64,000 nucleotides of DNA. Origin: Chlamydoabsidia padenii. Taxonomy: Eukaryota; Mucoromycota; Mucoromycetes; Mucorales; Cunninghamellaceae. Positions 49,913 through 64,000 of this stretch are shown piece by piece. The translations under genes and the position numbers were made by a program. The notes under the pieces are model-generated. The model had not been told where the DNA came from and did no database searches. It saw only the letters and a program-made list of their open reading frames with translations. The first letter of the stretch is position 1, and each line of letters begins with the position of its first letter. The DNA lies in the NCBI GenBank assembly GCA_025330725.1, contig JAIWND010000012.1:744001-808000 (forward strand), given 5' to 3'.

Positions 49913-50079
49913 CTAAAAAGAAATGTGGAAGAGGTGGATTTAAATATAAAAAAAAGTTGGAGCCTGGGCAAAAAGAAAAAAAAAAAAAAAAAGGCGGAGT
50001 TTTATTGAGTAATGTAAAATACAGAGAGGGGAGGGATAAAGACCAAGTTCTAAAATAGTATCGTATTGTTAAACCAATG

Positions 50080-53000
50080 TCACCAGCGACCATAATATGG
50101 AGGATGTTTCATAGGATCTGCTGTTGATGCTGGTTCACTTTTACAGCTGCTGTCGCTGGTCGGGCTGTCACTATCACCATTCTTGTTATCCATTGTCCGA
50201 TTCATGATATCCAGTTGGTAGGGGAGACTTTGGACATGTTGTTGTGGCAATCGGACATTATCACTGCTGTTGATCCTTCGCATCGTTGTGGATGGTTGAG
50301 ATGATTCCAATAACCTTTTGGTCGTAAACATAGGTTGACTTGATCCTGTAATGGCGGGTCGGTTGAATAGGATAGGACTTGTCATAGGAGGAGTGCTGGA
50401 TTCTGCCAAAGGTTCTTCACCACCGAGTTCACTCATCTTGAAGACCAAAGAATCATCGTCGTCCAATATACTTGTTCGCACGCCTCCACCACCTCCAGAT
50501 GTAGACGTTGGAATGGTTGATGTTGAAGCTGAATTGGATGCGCCCAAAGTGGGTGATGTTCCGCCCATTGTTGATGCCGCCGATGCTTGTTCCAAGTTTG
50601 AGCTGTTGCCGACACCTCTTGTTTTAGATCTGTTGCTATTATTAAGACCAGTTGGATGAGATTCCATTTGTTGTCGTATAGATCCTCCGTCCATTCCATA
50701 AATTCCTTTGCCTTTGTTGGTCGTGTTGGTGGTATATCCTCGTGATTCTGTTAGTCTAGATCTTCGAGTTGGTTTATCAGTCAAGTCGTCGTCGTCTTCT
50801 TCTTCATCATCATCATCTTCAGAGTGCTCATGGTAAGGATCATTGTCTAGTGCATCATCCACAATATTGAAGCGCCGCAAGTCGTTATGATGGCGGCCCT
50901 GTGGATAGCTTGAGAGGGCGACTGTTTGCTGGTATGGTGGGCTGATTCGGTGTCGTTGATTTCGGCGTTGATCATCAGGCGTATGAGTAGACGAATTATT
51001 GTTATATCCATCATTGGTGGGTTGATTTTGTGAAGATTGCCTGCCATGTCTAGTCGTAGGTTGCGATTCTTGGCTACGGTTCGAAACCGAATGAGACATT
51101 TGAGGAGGAAGATTTCGAGGGATATGTACTGGAGTAGCCGAATGTTGTTCGGCATGTAATGGTGATGGTATAACAGGTTGATAAGATCGTCCAGTAGAAG
51201 AAGCAGAAGACCCAGGGGAGACACCAGTCATAATAGCCATGGATTCTGTTTGCTGATCTTGAGAAGTGTAATTACCAGTGTGCCCATCACGATCGCGTTC
51301 CCCACCACCAGTCCCAAAGGCCATCATACTTGAAGTAACCGAGTCCGACAAGGTATTGTGTGTTTCCCGCAAATTTTGAAAGTGAGAGAGAGCCTTTTTG
51401 GACTTGTAGATAGACCCCGTACCATAGCTGCTTGCCCCCATACTGCCACTGGATTCCGAAGTTGGTGATGATGATTGTGGTTGGTGTGTGCTTTCCAAAA
51501 GTTGACTGGCGGTTGAAGATGTACGTCCTTGGAATAATTTAAGTTCTTGCTTCGCTCCCACGAGTTTTACAAAATCTTTAAGATCGGCATCATCCATATC
51601 CTATTGTATAAATAAAAAGGGGTAAGGTTAGTTTGGAGTGGAGATGGGAATGAGCACTTACACTTTGTATATTAATGGAGCTGTGATCGCTATTACGGGA
51701 CCATCGCCTTGTCATACTTGTTCCACCGGTATCAATACGACTAGGGCTGCCCTTGTATTTGTCAAAACTTGAGGAGAATTCAATTTTTCGACCAAAGGAA
51801 CTAGAGCTGCTTTCAGCGCCACCTGTAGATTTCGGTTTTTCGGGTGATGGTGTGTTTTTGAAGCCCGACACTGAAAAAAAAGCATAAACTATTAGTTAGA
51901 CAATGGTTCTTTTTGAAGGGATGTTATTATACTTACTCAAGTTTTCCGCTTGAGGTGATGAAGATAATGAAGGTGACTTGAATGGTGAGAAGGCAGGAAT
52001 TGATGTTCGTCTTGATACTGAGCTGCTGGAGATACTAGGCGAAGGGTCTGTCGGTGGTTTGATGTCCCGATTCCATGGTGAAGAGGATAATGGAGAGTGC
52101 CTTGGGACAACATTGGAATGGCGCTGACGTTGTTGCACAATTTCACGCGGATCAGAGGAATCAGAAGCCGTATATGAATATCGATTACCAGTACTTCTTG
52201 ATGTTGTTGGTGAGATAGATTGGATATCTTTTGCTTGAGCCTATATATACCATGTTTGGAGAGTGTGAGCTATTCTACTGATACATTTGTCTCTCTCTCT
52301 CTCCTCCCCTTTTTTTTAAAAATTTTTGCCCAATGATCTTACCATTTCCGACAAAATAGATGTCCTTGAGTCATACATCGATGATGGCCTTTGTCTTGTA
52401 GGAGTTTCACGGTAATTTTGTTGATATCTGGCAATAGTTGGTGTAAAGAATTGTTCGTCCATATCCACAAATCGAGCGCCTATATCCTTTTCGTATTCAT
52501 CCACCTTGAAATCACAGTTACGCCGGTAATTAACTTGAAGCTTAAATGTTCTATAGATACAGTTTAATAAAAAAGAAAGGGATGGTTAGACCCTAATTTT
52601 TTTTTTATGTTACTTACCCCAAAGGAGTGGTGATATCTGTAAATACATATGATTTTGTCGGATTTCTAGCATCACCATCGAGAATAGAAGTGTCTAATGG
52701 AATTTCATCTTGTCGTCGGATTGTACGTGAGCTGAATTGATAACCAAGAGAGATGTCAGGATCTTCATTAGACATCCGGTGTCGTCGATAAAGATTGTAG
52801 GCCGGAAGGAGTCGTATTAGAGAATGCAAGGACCGAAAGAAGACAATCGATCGTTTGTATAGATTAGGAAGATCTACAGGGAAGTCAGGTAAAGGGTGAC
52901 TTGTAGCAAGATAAAAGAGAGTATTAGAGATTTGGTCAAGATAATAAGGGGAGGGAGAGTTTACTTACTTTAGCTTCAATACCCAGGATTCAATGATTAT

Positions 53001-53661
53001 TCTTCGTACACCATAAGAATTATCCACTTGAATTGAACCTAGATCCACCTTGTTTCGACGAAGATTATCATCAATTACTATGAGTGCCTGATTTTGTGTT
53101 AGTTTTGAGGTGTCCAAGTAGATGTTGATGATCATTGGTGGTGGTTCTTCGTCAAGTGATTGTGTCGCCAAAGTCCGCCAATATTTGAGTTCATCCCGTA
53201 ACGAGTCGATATCATCTGTAGCGATATTAAACTATGCAGAATAACAAGAGTTTTTAAGTTGATGGAAAGTAGAAACATTTTTCACATTCATCATCCTCTT
53301 ACCCATTTGTTCAACTTTTTAGAATCCCGGCGCCTTTCACGTTGTGCTTGCTGTTGCTGTTGTTGTTTCCCATCCGAGCCGAGCCGAGCTTGTACAATAA
53401 GTTGAGCAGTTTTGGTATAAAAGTTCTATACACAAGTAATAAGTAAAGCCCATTAAAGAGAATAACCCGAGTGATAGATAAGTAAACAAAGAGATATATG
53501 CGTTTTCATGCTTTTTTTTTTTTTTTTTGTAATTCCGAAGTTACCTGTATAATGTGATCCAGTTTTGAGTTACGAGTGCTATTGGATGACGATGGTGGTG
53601 GTGGTGGTGGTGGTTGGGCTGAATAAGTGGCAGGTGACGACGATGACGAAGAAGGTACCAT
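50080..53661 (-). CDS. ATG13: Autophagy-related protein 13 (HORMA-domain regulator of the Atg1 kinase complex)
   Basis: Eight exons: 53545-53661, 53303-53425, 52969-53231, 52618-52899, 52343-52550, 51937-52240, 51662-51870 and 50080-51600, giving 1,008 residues. Atg13 scaffolds Atg1 and Atg17-type partners at the phagophore assembly site and is released from TORC1 inhibition on starvation. The HORMA domain spans about 30-300: SKLDHIIQNFYTKTAQLIVQAR, FNIATDDIDSLRDELKYWR, DLPNLYKRSIVFFRSLHSLIRLLPAYNLYRR, and GTFKLQVNYRRNCDF. A long disordered Ser-rich region contains FGRKIEFSSSFDKYKGSP, the family's Atg17-binding motif, and DADLKDFVKLVGAKQELKLF, the Atg1-binding MIM-like helix. The remaining tail is low complexity with an acidic run. 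The acceptor for exon 4 is CTACAAG at 52900, chosen because it alone restores DLPNLY. Confidence 0.93.
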
Positions 53662-55203
53662 AGGCGATGAATACGATTGATTACTGATAACAAGACTTTA
53701 CTGTTTTAACAAGTACCGATTTGGTGTTAGATGATTCGTTCTAGTATATAATAAAAGATTGCTCCCTAGATCAGTTGTCATTTTTTTTTCTTTTTTTCTT
53801 TTTTGCATAGTTACCCAGTGTCACATATAATCTGCTTGGATTTGGTTGATGTATGTATGATGTACAAAGTAACAACTATGACACATAAATGCATTCCCCA
53901 GTTTTCCTTTTCTTTTTTTTTTTTTTCTTTTTTTGCCCCTATCAACTTACCGGTCAGTCCAAAAGATTATGATATATATAATATTGCTGTTGCTGCTGTA
54001 TAAATGCTATTTGAGGTGTTTGCACAAAGTGGGTTTTGTCGTTTTCTTGATGTTTTTGGTCTTTTTTGTTGTAAATAATGGTGATCGCCCAAGTAAGATA
54101 ATGAGTCGATATCAGATAAAAGAGTGTTCCGGCTGTTGTTTGAAGAGGTTGATGCTAGTTTGATGGATGCACAGATGAGAGGAGGGAGTATAGTCAGTAG
54201 TATTATGAGTATAAGTAAAAATGGTAGTTTATAATGGGGTGCTAGATGATATACAAATGGAGTGAATGAGTTGTTATAAATTAGAGTACAGTTTAAAGGA
54301 AGGAGAAGATATAATAGTGATAAAGAAGAGAAGGAGGATGGTCGTGATTAGATTATGAGGGGTAGGAAGTATTAATAACAGAAGATAGAAAAGGACAGTG
54401 GAAAGGTATAATAGTTGACAAGTTTCTTTGTTGTTTATATGTATATAAATCCTATAACTTTACAGCTAAAAGATTATATACAAATAGGTAAAGAAAGAAA
54501 AAAGGAAGAAGAGCAAAAAAAAAAAGAGGAAAAGAAACCATCCCGTTATCTTTTAACAACTCCCACACATCACGAATTTTTAAATCCCGCCATTGGTCAA
54601 TTTTTGTGGAGCACCGCGCTGATCACACTGGGAACAGTAAATGAGTGCCACATGAATGAAGCAAACAATAGATAATAATCTAACAAGAATAGTTATGAAT
54701 ATGATTCATAAACATGTTTTTTTTAAATCATTCAAATAAGCAAAAAGAAGTCAACAGAAACCACCCTCTGAGAAGGTTATATGCATATTTATAAACCCCG
54801 ACCGCCTTGCCCCATTTTTTTGCATACAGTCATATCGTGATGATGAACATGATCCAAAATAATCCTTATCAGGACAGCATCCCGTGTACAGTATACTGGT
54901 CAATCACTAAATATGTTTGATTCAACCCCAATCTAGGCAGTATCAAGTCAATTCAATATTTTATTTTATTTACAAAAACCATTGTTTTTAAGAATGAAGA
55001 GTTGTGGGGTAAGGAAGCGAGACTATGACTATAGGAATGATGAAGAGAAGGGGAAGGGGGACATGATGTAAAAAAAAAAAAAAAAAAGCATCAGATATAA
55101 TGGGGTTAAAAGAAGACGTTAATGGTGGAGGAAGAGTAGAAGGATTTTGTTGGAATAATGTGTTTTGTGTATAAGAGTCCCGACTAATCTAACACCGATG
55201 TGT
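53662..55203. other. Intergenic region
   Basis: T-runs, a TA string (53965-53980), A-rich tracts and one exact motif copy at 54579. Short frames here (for example 53803-54163) are hydrophobic and unconvincing. No gene recognised. Confidence 0.4.
54579..54589 (+). promoter_or_regulatory. TTNAAATCCCG motif copy
   Basis: Exact TTTAAATCCCG followed by GCCATTGGTCAAT, which holds a CCAAT-box complement (ATTGG). Confidence 0.35.
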
Positions 55204-57830
<2,627 letters not shown>

Positions 57831-58446
57831 GTTATTTGTTATATAATAGAAGTGATTTAAAGTATTGAGGAAGAAGGAATAAGACCAAACGCGTCTGAAA
57901 AAAGAGAGAGAGAAAGAAAGAAAGAGAAATGACAAAATGAGCTAAATTTATATCAAAGTCTAGAAAAAATCCGCGGCCCCATTTCATCCACGGAAGAGAA
58001 CTCTGAATGCCAAAATTCAAATCCAGCTTAATCACCCACTTTTACGGGAAGGACAGCCTATCAATCTATTTTTAACTTTCTCCCAATGAGAAGTGGCAGG
58101 GAAACAAGGTAGATAATAGATTACCACGAGCTTGTCAATGCCGTACAACCTTGGATTAAATGCCTTTCTCTTTGCAAGCGATCTATTCCCCCCTGTACTG
58201 AATCGGGACTATTCTGAGTATATCTATCTATTTTATTAATATCTTCTACACTGTTTGTTATGATGTTCTATGTTTGTATGTTCTTTATTCAGATTAATCA
58301 AGAATAAAAGTAAAAATAAAATAAAATAAAAATAAAATAAAAATAAAAAAGAGAGAGAGACGGTAAAGACACTACAATAATGAAGGAAGAGGGTAAACTA
58401 ATCTACTAATATGTTAATGGGGTAAGGATGTGTGATATGGCATGAT
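57831..58446. other. GFA1 upstream region and 3' flank of the deacetylase gene
   Basis: GA-rich tract (57900-57930) and A-rich AAAATAAAATA repeats (58305-58350). No gene. Confidence 0.4.
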
Positions 58447-59093
58447 TTATAGGAATAGCATAACCAATAAGGCAATGGCACCCAACATCATGCTTGTTTT
58501 CATAAAGATTGGGGAAGCATCACTTGAAGGTTTACCGTCAGGAGTCACATTCGAAGTGGATGGTTCAGCAACTTGTTCCTTGTAAATATCATGGTGAGAC
58601 ATATTTGCGCATTGACTTGTCAGAGTAAGGTTGTAGGAGGATTTCAGTACAGGAAGAGCTTTCAAGGCAATGTCTACACCGGCTTGACTGATGTCGTGCT
58701 CCAAAGAGATGCCTCCGACGGATGCTGTCGATGCATTTCCAACCCATTCTTTCACCGTGGTATCAATGGCTTGTGCAGTAACACCATTGGAGGCCAACTA
58801 TGTATATAAAAAGCATTAGGATATAAATGTCGGCATATAAAAGTCCATCAACTTACCTTCCAATCAAAGGTATCATGGTTCCAGATGACAGCTGAGCGGA
58901 TGTGAATTAAAAATAGTAATAAAAAAGGGGATCAAGATTAGTAAATTCAGGGGTAACAAACTTGGTCGTTCCTTGGTACTTACGAATGAAACCAAGTTGC
59001 TTCACAACATCACGGACACGGTCATCCATATCACCAAATGGCTATCATAAGAATGCATAAAAGAAGAAAAGGAGAAGTTAGTAATAAAGCAAA

Positions 59094-59138
<45 letters not shown>

Positions 59139-59987
59139 TAGGTGAATTTCAAATCCCGATACTTACAGGTCGCATGAATTTGGGAGAGAGGCCAATGACT
59201 TCTTTGATTGCCAGTTCTGTCCATTTTAGTTCTGCAATAATTTGTTCGTTTGTTTGAGATGTCAAAAGTTGATGGGACCTACATACGTTAATGTGGGATG
59301 GGTTTAAAAAAAAAAGGGGGGGAAGAGGTGGGAGGAAGGGAGAAGAGGTATGTTAGAGAAGAGCATGTTCCTAATTATCTTGATGAGTTAATTACCATGT
59401 GTGAATACCAATTTCATGCCCATCCTCATACAACCGCTTCAACAGATCAGGATATTGAATGACTTGACCACCAATTACAAAGAATGTTGCCTTGATGTTG
59501 TTTTGTTTGAGATAATCATATAGTTTGACACTAAAGGGAGATGGTCCATCATCATAAGTCTATTGCATATATAAAGTTATAAAAAAAAAAAAAAAAGAAG
59601 AGGAACAATGAATACTTTGGTTTTTGTCATTGTTCAATGATTTCTCCTTACCATAGCCCAGTTTCCTTTTTGACAAAAAGAGATATCAGTTGGTTTTAAA
59701 CATTGGTAAAACGACCAGTGACAGTAAGTATCCTTGGATCCAGGTGCAGGAGGAACCAAAGCCCCGGTGGGTCCTTTTATTGAGATAGGTGCATTTGGTA
59801 CAGTGGCATTGTTGACGAGTTTGACCCATTCAGGTTTGACTTGAGGAACAGAGAGTGGAGTAGGGTACTTGTTTTTCCAAGGAAAGCTGTTTTGAGGAAC
59901 GTAGGTTGGTGCGCCATTATTGGGAGTGGTAGCTGATTGACAGTTGACGGATACTGCCAAAAGTGATGCTAGTAGAATGAATTTCAT
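58447..59987 (-). CDS. Chitin (polysaccharide) deacetylase, secreted, probable GPI anchor
   Basis: Exons 59652-59987, 59396-59559, 59167-59278, 58984-59041, 58857-58891 and 58447-58797 give 351 residues. It removes N-acetyl groups from nascent chitin to give chitosan (EC 3.5.1.41) at the cell wall or plasma membrane. A signal peptide (MKFILLASLLAVSVNC) is present. The NodB/CE4 motifs are all visible: TYDDGPSPF (metal-binding Asp pair), HTWSH (zinc His ligands), RPPFGDMDDRVR (catalytic groove), VIWNHDTFDW, and ISLEHD. A Ser/Pro-rich segment and a terminal hydrophobic stretch (MMLGAIALLVMLFL) fit GPI attachment. The intron before exon 3 is short of features; the one at 59042-59166 contains an A-run of about 38 and a motif copy. 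Confidence 0.94.
59148..59158 (+). promoter_or_regulatory. TTNAAATCCCG motif copy inside an intron
   Basis: TTCAAATCCCG in an intron of the chitin deacetylase gene, antisense to the gene and a few bases from the donor. Confidence 0.35.
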
Positions 59988-60448
59988 TATCGTTAGTGAA
60001 GGGTGATTATTGCAAGTGAGAAAAAAAAAAAAAAAAGTTGAGTGGAGGAGAAAGAAAGAGGAAGAAAAAGAAAGAGGGAAAAAAGAAAAAAAAATAGGCT
60101 TCATTTATGTTTGTTCTAAAAGCGGACTAAAATGATTTCCTCCCCATAGAAACCTAAAAATAAAAAGGAATGGAAACTTCGTGGACTGCCGTTGCACAAA
60201 TTTCAAATGAATGAGATTTTCCAGGTATAAGACAATCAAAATAAACCCACTATTTATTGTTTAAAAGGTAAGAGTCAATATCCTAATATAGAATTAGGAG
60301 AAATGCAAACAAGTCAAATAGATAAAAATAAACTACTTTATTATGCTGTACAAGAACCAGCCACAGATCTACTTTTTATGATACAACTAGGGCTAATATT
60401 AATAATGGTACTAGATTTATACTAATGTATTTATAAACTATACTATCT
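59988..60448. other. Intergenic region
   Basis: Contains a pyrimidine-rich leader of the deacetylase on the minus strand (to about 60100) and AT-rich 3' flank of NPR2. No gene seen. Confidence 0.4.
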
Positions 60449-62401
60449 TCATCGTTCGATAAATCGTACACACCAATCATCAGGACTTGACGAATTAAAT
60501 AAAGGTAGCTGTTCCTTGGTTGAGAAGCCGAGATGTTCGTCCAATTCTTGAGATGAGCATTTTAGTCGAGTACAGATTTCGTCGTAGTGATGTTGACCAT
60601 CCAAAAAGATAAAGACATCCGGATGTATCCCCATGCCTGTGTTCCTATTAATCAATGTGTGTTGTTGTTCTAGTGTAGGGAAGGTTAGGCGATTTTCTTG
60701 TTGGTGGTGATGGCAATTGATTAATATAGGATATTTGTGGACACGGTAAATCAATCCCTTGATGACCCCAAATGATATAAATCGTCTATAGATGCAAAGT
60801 CAGTAATCAAATATTCCTCCTCCTCCTCCCTAAAAGGTATATGATATACCATCCCCTCTTTTTCTTTATCATTTGCCGCCCTTCTTTTTCATGTTATTTA
60901 CCTTATATCTATTGGAATCGTATTCACCTGGTGTTCTTCCATCCAATCTTTTACAGACATTCCATATTGTAAGCCACTGTAAAGAGCAAATACTCGGGAG
61001 AGCAAGGGTATATCAGAGCCTAGATTCGTATTAACAACAACAATAAAAAGGCCGTAAGTTCATATTTCATTGACCTTTCTTCGATTTCTTTTTTAATTTT
61101 AGCCCGCCCCCTTTACCTTACCTGGTAATGTAATATACTCCAAGCATTCTCGACCAAGTCCAGACTTTTCATCTAGTAGCCTTGTTAATTCTGGTTGAAT
61201 AGCGTACACATTACCAAATTGGAAGATATCAGTCATTACTATGCATCCATAATACCTGGAATAGATCAAGATTAGTCAGGACACATACATAGGCATATTA
61301 TCCTCCATTAACATTACATTACATTAAATGTTCCATACAAAGTCTAGTCCATTCTGGTTTTACATTCGTCAGTTCAGAGATCTTCTTGACATGATTGATC
61401 CCATTGATATATTTGGCCACCTAAAAGGATAATCAAATCAGTATTACTATTATATTCGTGTCTTTCTTTGTGTTACCTTTTGTACAGTGATATCCCAGTT
61501 CGATGTCATCATATTCTTCACGTCCATGGTTGTCACTGGCACCTGATAGTCATAAACAGGTGGTGGGTTCGGATAAGATGGGAATAACTTTAGGTTGATT
61601 GTGTTGAAGGCATCTGTCAAGAGAAGGTTAAATTAGTAAAAAAGTAAGTATCGTCATTTTCCTTTATTTACTTACTGATGGGTATTTGACATTCACAATA
61701 GCTGTTCAGATCTTCAAACAATTGTTCAATCACATTTTGCACCGTCTTGGATTCAGTATTAGCATCTTGAGATAAAAAGTCGCATTCCAGCTATAATAAA
61801 ATCAATTGGAACAAGAGTAATAGTTAGTGTATATCCCATCCTATGTTACTCTTTTTTTTTTTTATTTATTTACCTCCAGGCCCTCCAATACACGTGAGAG
61901 TTTTCGTACTACTGCTTCGTAACTTGTCGTTTCAGCTTGATCGTCAAATATAAAACAGAGATTGAATCTGAATTCATTGCGAAGGTTGCGATACTTTTCA
62001 TGGTCGTGAAGTACAACAGGACAGCCCATGACCTTGTAATTTCCTGTGCTAATCGTTACCAGTCGTTTGTAGAGTTGATTCTTGGGTATGATGTATTCAC
62101 TTATTGCCTCAAAGTCAATTAATGGTTTGTTGTGGCTTGTTTGTTGAAGTGGTGATTGTGCTGAATGTTGTTGTTGAAGACTATCCTGTTGTATGTCGGT
62201 GTGTTGCTCTGAAAGGACTTGTTGATTATATGGTTGTTGTTGTTGTTCAGAGGTACCCGTCGGATGTTGTTCTTGTTGTTGTGAAGAAGACTTTAAAGTG
62301 ATACTGCCTTCTGGTACTTGATGCTTGACCACTGTGCCTTTAATAATGTCAAAGACAGCATAAAAGATACTATGGATTCGAGGAAATCCTTGGAATTCCA
62401 T
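60449..62401 (-). CDS. NPR2: Nitrogen permease regulator 2 (GATOR1/SEACIT subunit)
   Basis: Exons 61874-62401, 61676-61790, 61477-61613, 61323-61420, 61122-61255, 60902-61019 and 60449-60785 give 488 residues. Npr2 with Npr3 and Iml1 forms the GAP complex that turns off Rag-type GTPases and so TORC1 when amino acids are scarce, at the vacuole. The start FPRIHSIFYAVFDIIKGTVV is the family longin-domain opening. It is followed, after a Gln-rich insertion (about 35-85), by EYIIPKNQLYKRLVTIS, VMGCPVVL, and YRNLRNEFRFNLCFIFD. Downstream come PELTRLLDEK, PLLSRVFALYSGL, RRFISFGVIKGLIYRVHKYP, and LDGQHHYDEICTRL, the C-terminal winged-helix part. The insertion is longer than in the yeasts as I recall them. 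Confidence 0.93.
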
Positions 62402-62955
62402 TCTTCATATCAGTTTGTAAAAAAAAAAAAAAAAAAAAAAAGTAGGAGAAAGAGGCGAGAGAAAAAAATTGAAAACTCCCGACACCCAATGAAAAATATA
62501 AAGTGACGAATTTTTCACGTCCCGCGTTTTCCTTTTTAGAACCATCGGAAACTGCTCTTAAGGCATGTATCATCAGGTTGTTTGGCGTTTCAAAGGTAAA
62601 GAAAACAGGGATGATCTTGTATACAAGACTTATACCCATGATAAACAACATGTCATCTTGCATGATTCGTAGAAAAAGACAACAACCAACTGACTCTCTT
62701 TTTTTTTTTTTTTTTTTTTTTTTTTGGTCGGTAGATCACAACCTCCTTTTTCTCCATGCACAAAAAGAAACTGCAATCAACATACGCATACACAGTAAGA
62801 TGACTTTAGGCCAATCAGATCACTCGAGTTTGTTTTTGATATAGTATGATACAAACGAATAACAGCATATTTTATTTTTACACGCAGTGAAGAAAAAGGA
62901 GGGGAGGGAGCGGGGATTGAAATAATTCAGGGGTAAAGTATTATGGAGATCGAAC
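62402..62955. other. Intergenic region
   Basis: Homopolymer tracts at 62419-62440 (A) and 62699-62725 (T). CCCG-containing motif variants lie at 62476-62482 and 62520-62526. The frame at 62503-62844 crosses a T-run and is not credible. Confidence 0.4.
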
Positions 62956-63321
62956 CTAAAAATAGGAATGGTAAATATGATAATCATCTTCATGATTCTG
63001 GAGACTACTACTACTGGTGGTAGGAGAAGGAATCATCATTCTAAAAGAAGCGGCAACAGAAGCGGCAGTTGAAGCAACAGAGGAAGTAGAAGAAGAAGAA
63101 ATATTTCGTTTTCGTATTAGGGTACGATGACCATGATCATATAACCAACACCTTGTACAGTATTCTTGCCCGGTTAGAAATCGATTACACGTTGAGCATT
63201 TTGTATGACATGATGAACAAAACCAATCTGTACCTAATGCTCGATCACAAGATCCACATAGTACTTTTTCAGTTGCAGAGGCGAGTAGTGGTGATGTTGG
63301 TGGTGATGGCAAATAAGTCAT
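62956..63321 (-). CDS. Small Cys-rich zinc-binding protein (121 residues)
   Basis: A single exon from ATG at 63321 to stop at 62956. It has four closely spaced CxxC pairs: CGSC, CSSC, CSTC and CTRC, the second and third only three residues apart. The spacing suggests two interleaved zinc knuckles, as in RING-like or LIM-like mini-domains. The motif is followed by a basic segment (HRTLIRKRN) and a Ser/Ala-rich tail. I recognise no named family. A protein- or nucleic-acid-binding role is possible, but this is inference. No introns or targeting signals are visible. A TTNAAATCCCG element lies 365 bp upstream in sense orientation. Confidence 0.7.
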   Translation of the reverse strand: MTYLPSPPTSPLLASATEKVLCGSCDRALGTDWFCSSCHTKCSTCNRFLTGQEYCTRCWLYDHGHRTLIRKRNISSSSTSSVASTAASVAASFRMMIPSPTTSSSSLQNHEDDYHIYHSYF

Positions 63322-63388
63322 AATATATGTTTATATGTATGTATAGATAGATAGATAGATAGATAGTTAGATGTGTTTATGTAAAGTG

Positions 63389-63420
<32 letters not shown>

Positions 63421-64000
63421 ATTGGGTATGATGTATTCTAATTGAAAAAAGAAGAGAAAAGGAAAAGAAAAGTGGGTAGACGGGGAAGGGAAAAGAAATG
63501 ATCCTTATTTATAGAGAAACAAACAATTATTATCATAACAAAGAAGGAACAGACATCTGACTTGTGTCAAAAAACGGGTTGCTGCCGAGTTGTAAACTTG
63601 TCTCACCTTTATGGGGGTCCCCTTCTTTGGCTGACGCTGATGCTGCATTAAATGTTACACTTGGGGGTTTTGTGTCGGGGTTTATCGGGATTTCAAATTG
63701 CATTTGTCAATGCAAAATAAAGCCAAGAAGGTTCCACGTGAGTCAGCTTGTTCCTATTCTCCTGTCCGTCCTAATTACCTGCAATAAAAACAAAACACTG
63801 TTCAAACTCTTTTTTAATCCGAGAATATATACACACAAACAATCATTTTGATAAGACAAATAGTAAATAACAAACTTTATTAGATATTATAAACAACCAA
63901 AAGAATGAAAAAAGGGGGGAAACACAAAAAGAATATAATATTAAAGCCTGTTCTATAGTAAACTAGACTAATTCCTAGAAGAGTATACCCGTATCATTTG
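63322..64000. other. Upstream region of the Cys-rich gene and window end
   Basis: GATA tetranucleotide repeat (63343-63366), TA and TG microsatellites (63391-63420), a motif copy at 63686 and AT-rich sequence to the end. The frame 63564-63851 lacks any recognisable feature. Confidence 0.45.
63686..63696 (-). promoter_or_regulatory. TTNAAATCCCG motif upstream of the Cys-rich gene
   Basis: CGGGATTTCAA on the plus strand, sense orientation for the minus-strand gene 365 bp away. Confidence 0.4.

Noticed and set aside
62503..62844. 113-codon plus frame
   Set aside because: Contains a 25-base T-run read as poly-Phe and no recognisable features.

Overview
The window is nuclear DNA from a filamentous fungus, most likely a member of the Mucoromycota (Mucorales type). 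This rests on gene content and structure: many introns of about 50-90 nt with GTAAGT-like donors and short pyrimidine-plus-AG acceptors, AT-rich spacers with long T or A runs, and fungal genes such as ATG13, NPR2, chitin deacetylase, GFA1 and allantoicase. A formin with a DAD tail, a WNK-type kinase, a RecQ1-like helicase and a giant FMP27 lipid-transfer protein accompany them. No rRNA, tRNA or CRISPR array was recognised.

Layout. 77-1024 is the C-terminal end of a formin. 1229-8842 is a large palindromic accessory island. Two inverted arrays of about 240-bp units (1229-3590 and 6536-8842), near-identical over about 1.3 kb, flank a loop that holds an unrecognised gene (3743-5194), a zinc-finger-like spliced fragment (5567-5868), a GGGGTTA-rich minisatellite and a broken Tc1/mariner-type transposase. 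8988-15476 is ordinary genic DNA: mitochondrial ATP synthase alpha, a divergent SEC14-like protein, and a WNK-like kinase. 15477-21619 is mostly gene-poor, with a third, single-orientation repeat array at 18962-19625. 21620-25660 carries a CorA/Mnr2-type Mg2+ transporter and allantoicase in convergent orientation. 25661-28376 has no recognised gene. 28377-38841 is the 9-exon FMP27/BLTP2 gene. 39270-43889 holds a divergent homeodomain factor and RecQ helicase pair. 44622-49912 holds a tail-anchored coiled-coil protein with a dynein-adaptor-like CC1 box, a small unknown protein and a HEAT-repeat protein. 50080-63321 holds ATG13, GFA1, a GPI-type chitin deacetylase, NPR2 and a small Cys-rich protein, all on the minus strand.

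Genes working together. ATG13 (autophagy initiation, a TORC1 target in other fungi) and NPR2 (amino-acid signalling to TORC1) belong to one nutrient-response axis. Allantoicase is a nitrogen-scavenging enzyme usually under nitrogen control. GFA1 makes the precursor of chitin, and chitin deacetylase converts chitin to chitosan, the dominant wall polymer of Mucorales. None of these is in an operon; each has its own promoter.

The two most interesting non-genic signals are the palindromic repeat island, which has foldback-transposon architecture, and a recurring oriented motif TTNAAATCCCG. The motif is almost confined to non-coding DNA. It or its AATCCCG core lies about 100-145 bp upstream of at least six start codons in the same orientation, which looks like a promoter element. 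Exon models below were built by hand from splice signals, reading phase and protein-family resemblance; no alignment was run.
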